From NCBI RefSeq assembly GCF_016862675.1, contig NZ_BONK01000005.1, positions 186,001 through 250,000 of the forward strand: 64,000 nucleotides of DNA, written 5' to 3'. Source of the DNA: Cellulomonas chitinilytica (GTDB lineage Bacteria > Actinomycetota > Actinomycetes > Actinomycetales > Cellulomonadaceae). Positions 54,038 to 62,194 of this stretch are shown here, piece by piece. The notes under the pieces were generated by a model. It was not told the DNA's origin. It searched no databases and saw only the letters and a list, made by a program, of their open reading frames with translations. The stretch's first letter is position 1. Each line of letters starts with the position of its first letter. Position numbers and translations under genes: made by a program.

Positions 54038-54205
54038 GGCGAGAAGGTGCCCCAGTGCCGGCGCTGCCTGTTAGCCAACGCGTTCTTGACGGAGTCGTCG
54101 CTCAGGGCACGGGTTCCCTTCGCGTGAACGCACCCGGGCCGGTTGCAGAGCGGGTGAGGTTCCGCGCGCAGCGGGCGGGCTGACGCGCCAACTCGAAAGA
54201 GAGAT

Positions 54206-54226
54206 CGAACATATGTTCGGTACGAT
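54206..54226 (+). promoter_or_regulatory. LexA SOS box with adjoining -10
   Basis: CGAACATATGTTCG (54206-54219) is a perfect 14-bp palindrome preceded by T. It fits the actinobacterial/Gram-positive SOS box TCGAAC-N4-GTTCG. TACGAT (54221-54226) immediately after it is a good -10 and would start transcription at or next to the GTG at 54234. LexA bound here would block the promoter until DNA damage. Confidence 0.8.
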
Positions 54227-54233
54227 CAGCGCT

Positions 54234-54545
54234 GTGAGTGGTGGGCGTGATCCTCGGTCCGTGGCGAATCGGGAGGTTCCCGAGAAGGTGCCGTTGCGGC
54301 CGCAGGGGAACGAGCCGGTGATCGTCCGGGTCGTGTGGTCAGACGGCTCCGAGGAGTGGCGGCCGGCTCGGGCGGTGCGTTGGACGACGACCCACGTGAT
54401 GGTCGCGTGGCGTGACTCGCACTCCGACCCTTACTCGGAGCGGCACGAGTGGATGCGCGCCGGCGATGTCGCGCGGTCCGTGAGTTGGCTCGTAGCGCCA
54501 CCGGCTCGGCCGCGACCAGGGAGTTCGCTGGCCGACCCCAGGTAG
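54234..54545 (+). CDS. SOS-controlled leaderless small protein
   Basis: A 103-residue protein starting at GTG 54234. This start fits a leaderless transcript, because the -10 TACGAT ends 7 bases before it. An upstream ATG at 54213 lies inside the LexA palindrome and is unlikely. The protein has a beta-rich, Trp-rich centre (VIVRVVWSDGSEEWRPARAVRWTTTHVMVAW) and a disordered tail. It resembles small SH3-like or tudor-like folds, but no family is recognised. DNA-damage induction suggests a role in mobilisation or partitioning of the element. Confidence 0.65.
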   Translation: MSGGRDPRSVANREVPEKVPLRPQGNEPVIVRVVWSDGSEEWRPARAVRWTTTHVMVAWRDSHSDPYSERHEWMRAGDVARSVSWLVAPPARPRPGSSLADPR

Positions 54546-54656
54546 CGCAGCGCGCGTCACTCCACGGGCAGTTCGTGGTGAACATGAGGCACAAGTCATG
54601 GCCTTTTGGAGGGCAGTGGCGCGGGTGCCCGCGCCACACGTCGAACGGGGTCTGCG

Positions 54657-55412
54657 ATGAGTGCTGGCAACGACGAACTTGGAAGCGTGCGCCGCCATCT
54701 CGGTCAGGCACAGGCCGAGATCGTCTCGGTGAAGAGGGTGCGCGAGGTCGCGCGCCTCCTTGAGGGAGTGGGGAACGCCGGGCTCCCGGAGCAGGTTGCG
54801 CTCGAGCACGCGGCGGCCGTGAGTCAGGCAGTGTCTGCTCGTACGGTCGTGGAGCACGTCGCCGTGTGGGCGTCTGCAGCTGATCGTGCAGTGGACGATG
54901 TCGTCGCGGACACGTCCGCGACGCGGTCGGTGCTCCGTTCGCCGGTCCGAGTCGACGACGACCTCGGGCTTCTGGAGCGCCTGTGCGCACTGGGTAGCGA
55001 GGTCGCTGCCGAGGGTGAGCGTCGTCTCGTGGCTGCCGGCACCATGGTGAGTGCGGCGCGGGCTGAGCTCGACTCGTACGCGCGGCGCGAGCTGGGGCCA
55101 GCGGAGGTACAGGCTGCCTCATCGGCGCGCAGCCAGGTCGACGCGGTCGGGGCGGCGATCGATCTGATGTGGGCGTCGGCCAGTGCGATGCGCACGCACA
55201 TGCACGATGCGGCCCAGGTGGCCGCCGGGATCGCCCAGCGTCGCGCCGCGCCGCAGCGGGACGGTCCGGCCGCGGACGTCGGGCTTGAGGTCACGTCCTA
55301 CGAGTCGGCCGCGAAGGTGGCGGCTTGCCCGGAGGCGTCTACCCGTCTGCAAACGGCGCAACGGTCGGCGTGGCTGCAAGGAGTCGGCTCACGTCCGGGG
55401 CTGCGGCGATGA
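54657..55412 (+). CDS. Helical hypothetical protein
   Basis: A 251-residue, almost entirely helical Ala-rich protein with heptad-like stretches (VRRHLGQAQAEIVSVKRVREVARLLEG ... ERRLVAAGTMVSAARAELDSYARREL). No membrane segment or signal is present. It resembles partition- or replication-associated coiled-coil proteins only in composition. ATG 54657 follows GGGG. Its stop overlaps the next start as ATGA. Confidence 0.6.
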   Translation: MSAGNDELGSVRRHLGQAQAEIVSVKRVREVARLLEGVGNAGLPEQVALEHAAAVSQAVSARTVVEHVAVWASAADRAVDDVVADTSATRSVLRSPVRVDDDLGLLERLCALGSEVAAEGERRLVAAGTMVSAARAELDSYARRELGPAEVQAASSARSQVDAVGAAIDLMWASASAMRTHMHDAAQVAAGIAQRRAAPQRDGPAADVGLEVTSYESAAKVAACPEASTRLQTAQRSAWLQGVGSRPGLRR

Positions 55413-55870
55413 GCACGGAGGATCGCGATCGGATCGACGCGCTCACTCGCGGCCTGATCGGCGATGGAGCCGCGAGCCGGCACGTTCGGCTGGAACTTGC
55501 CCGTTCCGCCCTGAGCGCGCACCGCGAGCGAGCATGGGCGCTTGACGACGCGACGGACACGGCTTTCGAGCCGTTTGCGGCCCAGCTTCTCGTCGACCAC
55601 CGTGGTGACGTGCGCGCAGTCCTCGAGGATCCGGCGTTCGTCGACGAGCTGGCCCAGCACATCGCCGGCGGCGACCGCCAGCTGCAGTTGCGACTCGCTC
55701 AGGCCGTCCCCACTGGTCCGGTCGCAGACGAGTACCGCCGGCTCGTGGAAGCCACGACCGGACGCAAAGACTGGCGCAGGTGGGGTGGGTCGGCGAACCG
55801 GCTTGACGCGCCAGCGCCCGGCACATGGCCTGACCAACCACGCGAACTCTCTCCACAGTCGCGACGGTAA
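55409..55870 (+). CDS. Hypothetical protein coupled to the helical protein
   Basis: A 153-residue helical acidic protein (DALTRGLIGDGAASRHVRLELARSALSAHRERAWALDD). The ATG at 55409 overlaps the preceding stop (ATGA), so both are made together. No family is recognised. The pair probably works as one complex. Confidence 0.6.
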   Translation: MSTEDRDRIDALTRGLIGDGAASRHVRLELARSALSAHRERAWALDDATDTAFEPFAAQLLVDHRGDVRAVLEDPAFVDELAQHIAGGDRQLQLRLAQAVPTGPVADEYRRLVEATTGRKDWRRWGGSANRLDAPAPGTWPDQPRELSPQSRR

Positions 55871-55976
55871 CTGCGGCGCGCCATCGGAGCTGCGGCATCA
55901 CTGGATCGCGCTCCCTCGTGTCTTCGGCCCCGCGACTCGACGACAGATCTCTGGTGTGGAGGCCATTGCGCTGCGC

Positions 55977-56834
55977 TCAGGCGACCAGGCCGAGTGGTCG
56001 GCGCGGACCGGAGCTGTCGTGTCGGCGTAGGCGGCGCCGCCGGGTTCGAGTCTCATGGCTCGGAGGGCAGCGGCGCAGAAGCGCCAGCATCGGACCGGCG
56101 AGGCCCGCCGACGCGACACCGTCGTCGCCCGCGACGAGCAGAGTGGTTCGCCATCGAGACGTCCAGACGGGCATCGCATAGCTCACAAAGCCCAGTGCGG
56201 CGAGCGCGCCCGCAACGAGGAGGTGGCCGACCGCTGCGGCTTGATAGATCGCTACAGCGACAAGCAGCGCGCGAAGCTGCCAGGCGCGCCTTGCGCCGGG
56301 TACGTGCCGCGCGGCGGCGGCAACGCGCTGCACAAGCGCCCCGAGGATCAGCCAGGGCGCGGAGGACAACGTCAGCAGCGGATCGAAACGAACGAGGCCG
56401 GTCCGGACGAGCGTGCTCGCATGGACGATCACGGCGGCGGCTTCGTCGGCTGTCATGTCGCCGTCCTCGAGCGCGTCGATCAGTCCCGAGGTGACAACCA
56501 CCGTTCTGCGACCAAACGCGCATGCAGCGGGGCCCGCCGAACGTCGAATGCGCACCTCGACGAGTGGGGGTCCAAGTCCGGCGCGGCAGACGAGGGTCAG
56601 CGTGCTCGCCAACGTCTCTTGCTGTTCGGGCGCCAGGGAGTGAGCACGCAGGACCAAGGCTGCGGTGGCCCGTTCGCCCGCGCCTGTGATGGACAGCGAT
56701 CCGACGACGACGCCGCCGTAGAACAAGGCCGCGGCCACGACGTCCGGGAGGGCGGGCAATACGACAGATGCCACGGCGACGCTGAAGAGCACGCCAGGGC
56801 TGACGGCGAGGACCTTCCTGAGCGGACGACGCAT
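55977..56834 (-). CDS. Membrane protein resembling an M48/M56 protease with a degenerate active site
   Basis: A 285-residue protein. Two N-terminal membrane helices (SPGVLFSVAVASVVL, VVAAALFYGGVVVGSLSI) are followed by a soluble part. This resembles the M48/M56 peptidase fold around GRRTVVVTSGLIDALEDGDMTADEAAAVIVHASTLVRTG. Two more helices follow. In active enzymes the segment reads AVxxHExxH; here VIVHASTLV keeps one His and lacks the Glu and second His, so zinc catalysis is unlikely. ATG 56834 follows GGAGGT. A pseudoenzyme of the integrated element. Confidence 0.62.
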   Translation of the reverse strand: MRRPLRKVLAVSPGVLFSVAVASVVLPALPDVVAAALFYGGVVVGSLSITGAGERATAALVLRAHSLAPEQQETLASTLTLVCRAGLGPPLVEVRIRRSAGPAACAFGRRTVVVTSGLIDALEDGDMTADEAAAVIVHASTLVRTGLVRFDPLLTLSSAPWLILGALVQRVAAAARHVPGARRAWQLRALLVAVAIYQAAAVGHLLVAGALAALGFVSYAMPVWTSRWRTTLLVAGDDGVASAGLAGPMLALLRRCPPSHETRTRRRRLRRHDSSGPRRPLGLVA

Positions 56835-56852
56835 CTGACCTCCGTGGCATTC

Positions 56853-56868
56853 GCACTAGCGCGTATAG
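56853..56868 (+). promoter_or_regulatory. Shared promoter motif copy 1
   Basis: GCACTAGCGCGTATAG matches, in opposite orientation, the sequence at 63339-63354 (GCACTAGCGCTTATCG) at 14 of 16 positions. It lies in the 217-base divergent region between the pseudoprotease gene and the next plus-strand gene. TATAG at its end could be a -10. Confidence 0.4.
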
Positions 56869-57051
56869 CTCAATCTTCCTCACGCAGATCGATCCCGACC
56901 GCGTCGTGGGCATTCGGTACGCGACGAGTCTCCCGCGAGCCGCCCACACGACCATTCGGCGTTGTCCACAGAAGCCGGTGAGGTGCTCCGGCGGACCGAC
57001 GGTCTGTGGCTCGATTGACGGAGGGCATCGAGCAATCGAAAAGGGATGGCG

Positions 57052-57414
57052 ATGAACGCAATCGAGCTGGTCGATGACGAAGCCATCGCGCCTCTTCTCC
57101 ACGTCGTTGCGCTGGTCACCGAAGCGGCCGATCAAGGGATGTACCCGTCGCGACCAGACCCGAACGCCTACTCCGTGGCCGTCGGGGCACAGGTCGTCGC
57201 TGCGCGAGTCCTTGCATTGGTGCCCGAGCATGCGCGAGGGCGCCTGGACGACGTCGAGCTTCCCGCCGCGACGGCGGTAGTCGGCGTCTGTGCGTTGCTG
57301 CGCGCCGCGGCAGACGAACTATGCGACCAGCCGGGCGGGTCGTCGTCGATTGACCTGTCGTGGGTCGTGCGGGAACTTGGCAGCCTGCTGCGTGAAGCCG
57401 AGGCGTCGTCGTGA
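57052..57414 (+). CDS. Small hypothetical protein
   Basis: A 120-residue acidic, helical protein (IELVDDEAIAPLLHVVALVTEAADQG ... AVVGVCALLRAAADELCD). ATG 57052 has AAGGG at good spacing; ATG 57046 is within that site. Its stop overlaps the next gene's GTG. No family is recognised. Confidence 0.58.
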   Translation: MNAIELVDDEAIAPLLHVVALVTEAADQGMYPSRPDPNAYSVAVGAQVVAARVLALVPEHARGRLDDVELPAATAVVGVCALLRAAADELCDQPGGSSSIDLSWVVRELGSLLREAEASS

Positions 57415-58781
57415 CCGACGAACGAACGGTGGGGGAGCTGCTCCTGGACGTCGGAGCCACGGCCCGCGATCTGATGTGGGATCCGAACCCGGACCGTGCG
57501 CCGGCCCAGGCGCGCTCCTGGGGTGAGGTGGTCGAGGCGGCGGCGGAGCTCTGGGCGGCGATCCCTGGGGATGGCGACGACCCGAGCATCGGGCACGTCG
57601 TCGCGGTGACGGAGTGGCTCCACCGGCGCCAGCAGCGCACTGGATGGCCTGGCGTCGGGGAGGGAGACGCGCAGCTGGAGGGCATGGCCCGCAACCTCGA
57701 GCGAGCGGCCGCGCTCCTGACCGCCGTCGATCCCGCGCGGGACCTGAGCGAGGCCGAGGAGCACGATGCGCAGCTCGCGCGTATGCGGACCATGCACGCC
57801 GTGTACGTGACCGCGCACGCGGTCGGCGTTTCGGTGAACCAGCACGAACGGACGCTTCGCCGCGTCCAGGCGACGCGCGAATCCACCCGGATCGGTCAGT
57901 CGGTGGAGCCGGTCCGTGAGCTATCTCGGCGTCTGTGCTCTATCGAGAACACTGCGCGGGAGTATCTGCGGATGCGTGGGCCAGCGAATACGCACGGCGA
58001 ACGTTCGGGCGTGCGCGAACGGCTCGAGCGAGCTATTGCGAGGTGGGACGTCCAGGCGCACCGGAGCCTGGCGACTCGGGCCCCTGAGGTCACATCTGCG
58101 ATGTTCGTGGCCATGTTCGAACGGGAGATGACGCTCGTCTCCGAGGTGGTCTCGGCCGCGGCTGCTCGCCATGGGCTGATCGATCCCGTCGACTTTGCGC
58201 GACGGCAGCGGCCGGCGATGTCGGCAGCGCAGGAGGCGTGGGGGCATCTGCGCAATGACCTGGCGCGCCTCGCCGGGCGAGTGCGCGTGTGCGATGACGA
58301 TCTCCTCGTCGCCGGCACCGAACTGAGGTCCGCTCTGAGGGGCATCAGCGCACAACTGATCGTCGGCCATGGGGGCGACCTCGCTGACCTGCGGGCAGTC
58401 AGCCAGGTGCTGATGAGCGGGCTGGAGGGCGCCGCGCATCGTGCCAGCGTCGTCCAGGACGTCGTGACGGATCCGAGCTTGCAGGTCTCTGCTCGAGCTG
58501 CGAACTCACTCGTGCGTGAGAGCGCTGTGTCCCCGGAGGCTCCGGTCCACCCGAACGACGTGGCTCGGGACACGCGGGTCCCGCTTCCGCCTGAGGCGGC
58601 GGCCGCCGTCGCCGTTCTGGTGCGCCGGGTCGTGTCCGCGACGGCGCTCGTCGAGTCGGCGACCTCGACGCTCTCCCATGGGAACTGGGCCACCGCCGAT
58701 CCGCCGATCACGGGTCGGTCGGCTTGGTCACTCAGTGTCGAGGTACGAGGTGAAGACCGGCGATCGGGGTTCCACCGCTAG
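57411..58781 (+). CDS. Large helical hypothetical protein of the element
   Basis: A 456-residue, mainly helical protein without signal or membrane segments. Features include LMWDPNPDRAPAQARSWGEVVEAAAELW, a central coiled-coil-like region (SVNQHERTLRRVQATREST), and LVSEVVSAAAARHGLIDPVDFARRQRP. The C-terminus is disordered. GTG 57411 overlaps the preceding stop (GTGA). The position and style match genes of integrative conjugative elements with no assigned function. No relaxase or ATPase motif is seen. Confidence 0.6.
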   Translation: MTDERTVGELLLDVGATARDLMWDPNPDRAPAQARSWGEVVEAAAELWAAIPGDGDDPSIGHVVAVTEWLHRRQQRTGWPGVGEGDAQLEGMARNLERAAALLTAVDPARDLSEAEEHDAQLARMRTMHAVYVTAHAVGVSVNQHERTLRRVQATRESTRIGQSVEPVRELSRRLCSIENTAREYLRMRGPANTHGERSGVRERLERAIARWDVQAHRSLATRAPEVTSAMFVAMFEREMTLVSEVVSAAAARHGLIDPVDFARRQRPAMSAAQEAWGHLRNDLARLAGRVRVCDDDLLVAGTELRSALRGISAQLIVGHGGDLADLRAVSQVLMSGLEGAAHRASVVQDVVTDPSLQVSARAANSLVRESAVSPEAPVHPNDVARDTRVPLPPEAAAAVAVLVRRVVSATALVESATSTLSHGNWATADPPITGRSAWSLSVEVRGEDRRSGFHR

Positions 58782-59038
58782 GAGGAGCGGAGTAGAGGAG
58801 GACGATCGACGCCGCCCGACACCCTCGCCGGATTCTGCGCGGCAGCGGGCAGCGCAGCGGAGGCCGTGACCAGAACGGGGACTCGAGTCCGCCTCACCGG
58901 CTCGTCACTCGGCGGCTCGTGCTGCTGCGACACGGCACCGGGTCAGCACTCCGCGGCGCGTCGCGCAGCGCGGCGAAGTGGACAGGGAGTCGAACGACGG
59001 GCGCACTCAGGTCGCCTCAGCCATAGGGTGATCTCGCC
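58782..59038. other. Intergenic gap with a possible leaderless promoter at its end
   Basis: Arg-rich frames here have no coding character. CATAGGGT just before the next ATG offers TAGGGT (59024-59029) as a -10, which would make the XRE transcript nearly leaderless. Confidence 0.35.
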
Positions 59039-59461
59039 ATGGAGACTGCACCAGCGATCGCCGGAGACGTGCTGCGAGCTGCGAGGGAAGCGGCCGGCTT
59101 GACCCAGCACGAACTCGCGCACCGAATCGGTGTCGTCGGGGGTGAGCGGGTCTCGATGTGGGAGCGTGGTGTGGCCCGGCCGCGGTCGCCGCAGATCTTG
59201 CGTGCCGTCGCCGACGCCGTGGACCTCCCGCCTGTAGCGCTCCTGATGCCGCCAGCGCAGGGCCCGACGATCCGTTGGTACCGGTTCGCCGCGGGGCTGA
59301 GTGTTGACCAGCTCGCGCGAATCGCCCACGTGTCTGCTCCAACTCTTCGGCGGTGGGAGTCGCAAGGGCCGCGTCGGTCGATGTCCGAGGCGACTGCCCG
59401 TCTGATCGGTGATGCGCTCGGGGTCTCAGCCGCAGAGGTCGTCGCGGCCTTTCAGCGCTGA
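59039..59461 (+). CDS. Double helix-turn-helix XRE-family regulator
   Basis: A 140-residue protein made of two XRE domains in tandem. Residues about 8-65 read VLRAAREAAGLTQHELAHRIGV, then GERVSMWERGVARPR. Residues about 78-135 read RFAAGLSVDQLARIAHVSAPTLRRWESQG. Each carries a complete HTH, so a single chain could act like a dimer. The ATG at 59039 is favoured by a close -10-like TAGGGT. Probably a repressor of element genes. Confidence 0.82.
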   Translation: METAPAIAGDVLRAAREAAGLTQHELAHRIGVVGGERVSMWERGVARPRSPQILRAVADAVDLPPVALLMPPAQGPTIRWYRFAAGLSVDQLARIAHVSAPTLRRWESQGPRRSMSEATARLIGDALGVSAAEVVAAFQR

Positions 59462-59512
59462 GCTTCGCCCGTTCCGGTGAGGACGCACAACCGCCGCCGT
59501 ACGATCCGTGGC

Positions 59513-59641
59513 ATGGCGGAGCTGATTCTGGGCGAGTGCCCATACTGCGAGAGCTACGGGACGTTCAGCCTCGCGGCGGACGGCTCGTGTGGATGCCCCA
59601 TCTGCAACATAACGATCGCCAAGGGACAGCTACGCCCCTAG
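59513..59641 (+). CDS. 42-residue zinc-ribbon protein, probably leaderless
   Basis: The ORF encodes 42 residues with CPYC (Cys9, Cys12) and CGCPIC (Cys26, Cys28, Cys31), spaced as in a zinc ribbon. TACGAT (59500-59505) is a good -10 and ends 7 bases before the ATG, so the mRNA would start at the initiation codon. It ends TAG after GQLRP. Small Zn-binding proteins of this type occur in mobile elements of actinobacteria. Function unknown. Confidence 0.65.
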   Translation: MAELILGECPYCESYGTFSLAADGSCGCPICNITIAKGQLRP

Positions 59642-59715
59642 CGCCCCCTGTCGTGCGGAGCCGTCGCTGTCCTCGTCGTCGCGCCGGACGTGCGACCGGC
59701 GGGTCGGGGAGCTGC

Positions 59716-60264
59716 TTACGGACCGATGGCCATGTTCATGAAGTCGACGCCGACGAGGTCGAGCGCGAGCAGGGCGTCGGCGACGGTTGCCGAGATGACG
59801 GTGGTCAGGGACCTGTTGGGTAGTGCGGTGACTGCGTGCCCGTCCAGCTTGGCGTGGGAGAACACCGTGAGGATGGGCAGGCCGCTGGGCCCGAAGGTGG
59901 AGAACTCATGGTTGAGCAGGTCATGGTGCACCGGGAAGTGCGGGACCCAGTACCGCAGCGCGGTTCCGTCGGTCCTCGTGATGGTGCCGGGTAGCCATTG
60001 GATCTGGTCGTCGGGTCCGAGGTGGGCGTCGAATACGTCCCGTACACGAGGGCTGACGAGCCGGATGCCGTCAGCGGTCGGCACCAGGTCGTCGACCGGT
60101 TCAGCGCTGGCCCAGGTCCAACCCAGCTGTGGGGCGTCGTCCAGGTGCCCTTCGTCATCGAGCCGGTATGAGGTCCTGCGGGGGTGCACACCTATCGCGA
60201 CACGATCGGCGTCGGCCCAGTCCTTCGCGGTGATCTCAACGTAGTCGGGGCGCTCGATGGCCAC
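59716..60264 (-). CDS. Imm11-like (DUF1629) immunity protein
   Basis: A 182-residue soluble protein. RLVSPRVRDVFDAHLGPDDQIQWLPGTITRTDGTALRYWVPHFPVHHDLL matches the layout of Imm11/DUF1629 immunity proteins (VSxRxxxxL...vqxxPvxv...GexYYvxNv). These neutralise C-terminal toxin domains of polymorphic toxins. GTG 60264 has GGAGGT at 7 bases and lies 5 bases after the stop of the toxin-like fragment. This toxin-then-immunity order is standard. Confidence 0.7.
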   Translation of the reverse strand: MAIERPDYVEITAKDWADADRVAIGVHPRRTSYRLDDEGHLDDAPQLGWTWASAEPVDDLVPTADGIRLVSPRVRDVFDAHLGPDDQIQWLPGTITRTDGTALRYWVPHFPVHHDLLNHEFSTFGPSGLPILTVFSHAKLDGHAVTALPNRSLTTVISATVADALLALDLVGVDFMNMAIGP

Positions 60265-60269
60265 GGTGC

Positions 60270-60593
60270 TTACCTCCACTTGTAGTCCGGCTGACACTTC
60301 CAGTAACCGGCCTTGACGATGGTGGGGTCCTTCTCCACGACCTTCGTCACCCACTTCTCGAACAGATCTAGGAACAGAGCCGTACGTTGCGGCTCGTCGA
60401 CTTCAGCAGGGAACTGCGCCGTGGCGACGCGGTCCGCTTCTCGCATGTTCTGCCAGGCATCGCACCGTCGGCGGGCCGTCGAACGGTGCGTGGCTCCGTC
60501 GGGTCGTGCGGGCTCGTACCAGGCGAGGGCGATGTGCCTCGCGGGCGGCGAGAGCGAGGGCAGTCGGCGCCAGATTCGATGACGGCCGACGCA
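60270..60593 (-). pseudogene. Orphan C-terminal toxin-like fragment without a start
   Basis: This frame has 107 open codons and ends at a TAA 5 bases before the immunity gene. Protein-like features are RCDAWQNMREADRVATAQF, FLDLFEKWVTKVVEKD and KAGYWKCQPDYKWR. There is no start codon with a ribosome site; ATG 60446 would give 58 residues. The frame opens directly after the TGA of the upstream membrane gene. It looks like the C-terminal toxin module of a polymorphic toxin, cut from its delivery domain (an orphan cassette). The toxin activity is unknown. Confidence 0.5.
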
Positions 60594-61193
60594 TCAGGCG
60601 AAAACGGCTGCGGCCAGGGCGCCTATTGCGATTCCCCCGAGCCCACCCCAGAGGGCCTGTGGCGCCGTGTGCTGGCGTAGCGCCACTCGGGCCGCGGCGA
60701 GTGCCATGAGGAGTGCCAGCGCGCACATCCCTGCGATGGGGATCCATCCGAGCAACAGACCCGTGAGGGTGCCGAAGAAGAGGCAATGAGCAGAGATGTT
60801 GGCGCGTGCGCCGACGCGCGTCACGAGGCCGACGACGAAGAACGCGATGAACGCCCGGATCACCTCGGAGGGGAGGCCCATCAACCAGCCGGCAACAAGG
60901 GCGAGCACCTCCGCTGCGAGCACGACGGGTACCGCGCGGTGGCGGGTAAGTGAGCCAGGGCCCCCGAGCCACCGCAGGATGCCGATCGCGGCGAGGAGCG
61001 TCCCTCCGAAGAGACCGACGACCATCGCAAGCGTGGCCCATGGGGGCGACGCTGCGACGAGCGACGCGAGCACGGTCGCAGCGAGCGTGGCGGGTACAGG
61101 CCCCAGGATCTTCGAGATCACAAGAGCCCACCGCGGGCCCTTGTGCGGCGCGGATGTGTCTGCCACCGTTAACTGTGGTTGATGAGGTTCCAC
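60594..61193 (-). CDS. PAP2-like integral membrane protein
   Basis: A 199-residue protein with about six membrane helices. RANISAHCLFFGTLTGLL and RVALRQHTAPQALWGGLGG resemble the last two PAP2 phosphatase motifs (KISxH and RxxxxHTxxQ). The first motif is replaced by SLTRHRAVP, so phosphatase activity is uncertain. The start is unclear: GTG 61193 or GTG 61166, neither with a ribosome site. It is divergent from the EspR-like regulator. Confidence 0.6.
   Translation of the reverse strand: MEPHQPQLTVADTSAPHKGPRWALVISKILGPVPATLAATVLASLVAASPPWATLAMVVGLFGGTLLAAIGILRWLGGPGSLTRHRAVPVVLAAEVLALVAGWLMGLPSEVIRAFIAFFVVGLVTRVGARANISAHCLFFGTLTGLLLGWIPIAGMCALALLMALAAARVALRQHTAPQALWGGLGGIAIGALAAAVFA
61163..61178. 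promoter_or_regulatory. Near-palindromic operator candidate
   Basis: CCACCGTTAACTGTGG has a palindromic GTTAAC core and CCAC/GTGG arms; 14 of 16 positions are symmetric. It lies between the membrane gene and the EspR-like regulator and could be the autoregulatory site of the latter. Confidence 0.45.
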
Positions 61194-61227
61194 TCGCAGA
61201 CCAACTGTCGTTCAGGAGACTGGGCGG

Positions 61228-61701
61228 ATGACGGAGATCAGCGGCCTATCTTCAGGGCTTCCAGCGAAGCTCAATCGCCTCTTCGAGACTATGCGACCAC
61301 CGGGCGCGCCGGACCGCGAGTACACCCATGAGGAAGTCGCCCGCGGCGTCGCGGAGGCGGGTGGCCCGACCATCTCTGCCACGTACGTCTGGATGCTCCG
61401 CACCGGGAAGCGTGACAACCCGACGAAGCGTCACCTCGAAGCGCTCGCCAGGTTCTTCGGCGTCAGCCCGGCCTACTTCTTCGACGAGGACCAAGGCCCA
61501 CACATCGACGAGCAGCTCGCCGCAGCGGCCGCTCTTCGCGACGCAGGCGTCCGTGCAGTCGCTCTCCGTGCATCTGGGCTCTCCCCGGCGAGCCTCGAAG
61601 CGCTCATGTTGATGCTCGAGCGCGTCCGCGAGCTCGAGCATCAACACGGCACCAACAAGGGGGCAGTGAACGGTGGCAGCGAACCTGCGGCGACGGGCTG
61701 A
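61228..61701 (+). CDS. EspR-like XRE regulator
   Basis: A 157-residue regulator similar in layout to mycobacterial EspR. It has a short N-terminal helix (PAKLNRLFETMRPPG), then HTH (YTHEEVARGVAEAGGPTISATYVWMLRTGKRDNPTKRHLEALARFFGV), AYFFDED, and a C-terminal dimerisation region (ALRDAGVRAVALRASGLSPASLEALMLMLERVRELE). EspR is a nucleoid-associated activator of the ESX-1 locus. Here it is paired with an ImmA/IrrE protease gene, overlapping by 29 bases. ATG 61228 follows GGAGA. Confidence 0.85.
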   Translation: MTEISGLSSGLPAKLNRLFETMRPPGAPDREYTHEEVARGVAEAGGPTISATYVWMLRTGKRDNPTKRHLEALARFFGVSPAYFFDEDQGPHIDEQLAAAAALRDAGVRAVALRASGLSPASLEALMLMLERVRELEHQHGTNKGAVNGGSEPAATG

Positions 61702-62194
61702 GGCCGCGCTCAGTGCGCTCGGGCTGACCGGCCCGATCACGAACGAGCAGATCAAGGGCATCCTCGAGCATGATCGAGGGCGACCCATCGTGGTCCGGAC
61801 GGCGCCGGCCAAGGTCTTCACGAACGCGGCCTGCGGCGCGTGGCTCGAGGCCGAGACGATCGATGTGATCCTCGTCCCGGACGATGCCGACCCGATGCTG
61901 CAGGCGCACACCGTCCGTCACGAGTACGGCCACATGATCCTGAGGCATCAGGGAGGCGCCAGCTCGATCGTCGGCGCGGAGACGCTCCGCGAGCTGGTGC
62001 GACTGACGATGCCCGATCTGGATCCTGAACGGGTCGTGGCGATGCTGGGTCGCGCGAGCTTCACTGGTCCCTCGGAGCGGGACGCAGAGATGATCGCGTC
62101 TCTGCTCACGCTCCGGTCGGTCCGCGCAGCCGATGTTCTGGAGAACGCTGAGACTGAGTCCCTGCGGCGCGCGCTCGGTGGCAGCGGTGTCTGA
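61673..62194 (+). CDS. ImmA/IrrE-type metallopeptidase
   Basis: A 173-residue zinc peptidase with HEYGH (residues 83-87) and a downstream acidic SERDAEMIASLL third-ligand helix. ImmA proteins cleave their partner XRE repressor when the element is induced, as in ICEBs1. GTG 61673 lies inside the regulator gene, so the two are translated together. It overlaps the following membrane protein by 8 bases. Function as anti-repressor is an inference from family and layout. Confidence 0.88.
   Translation: MAANLRRRAEAALSALGLTGPITNEQIKGILEHDRGRPIVVRTAPAKVFTNAACGAWLEAETIDVILVPDDADPMLQAHTVRHEYGHMILRHQGGASSIVGAETLRELVRLTMPDLDPERVVAMLGRASFTGPSERDAEMIASLLTLRSVRAADVLENAETESLRRALGGSGV

Noticed and set aside
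58866..59102. 78-codon ORF before the double-HTH gene
   Set aside because: Overlaps the XRE gene in another frame, no ribosome site, no coding character.
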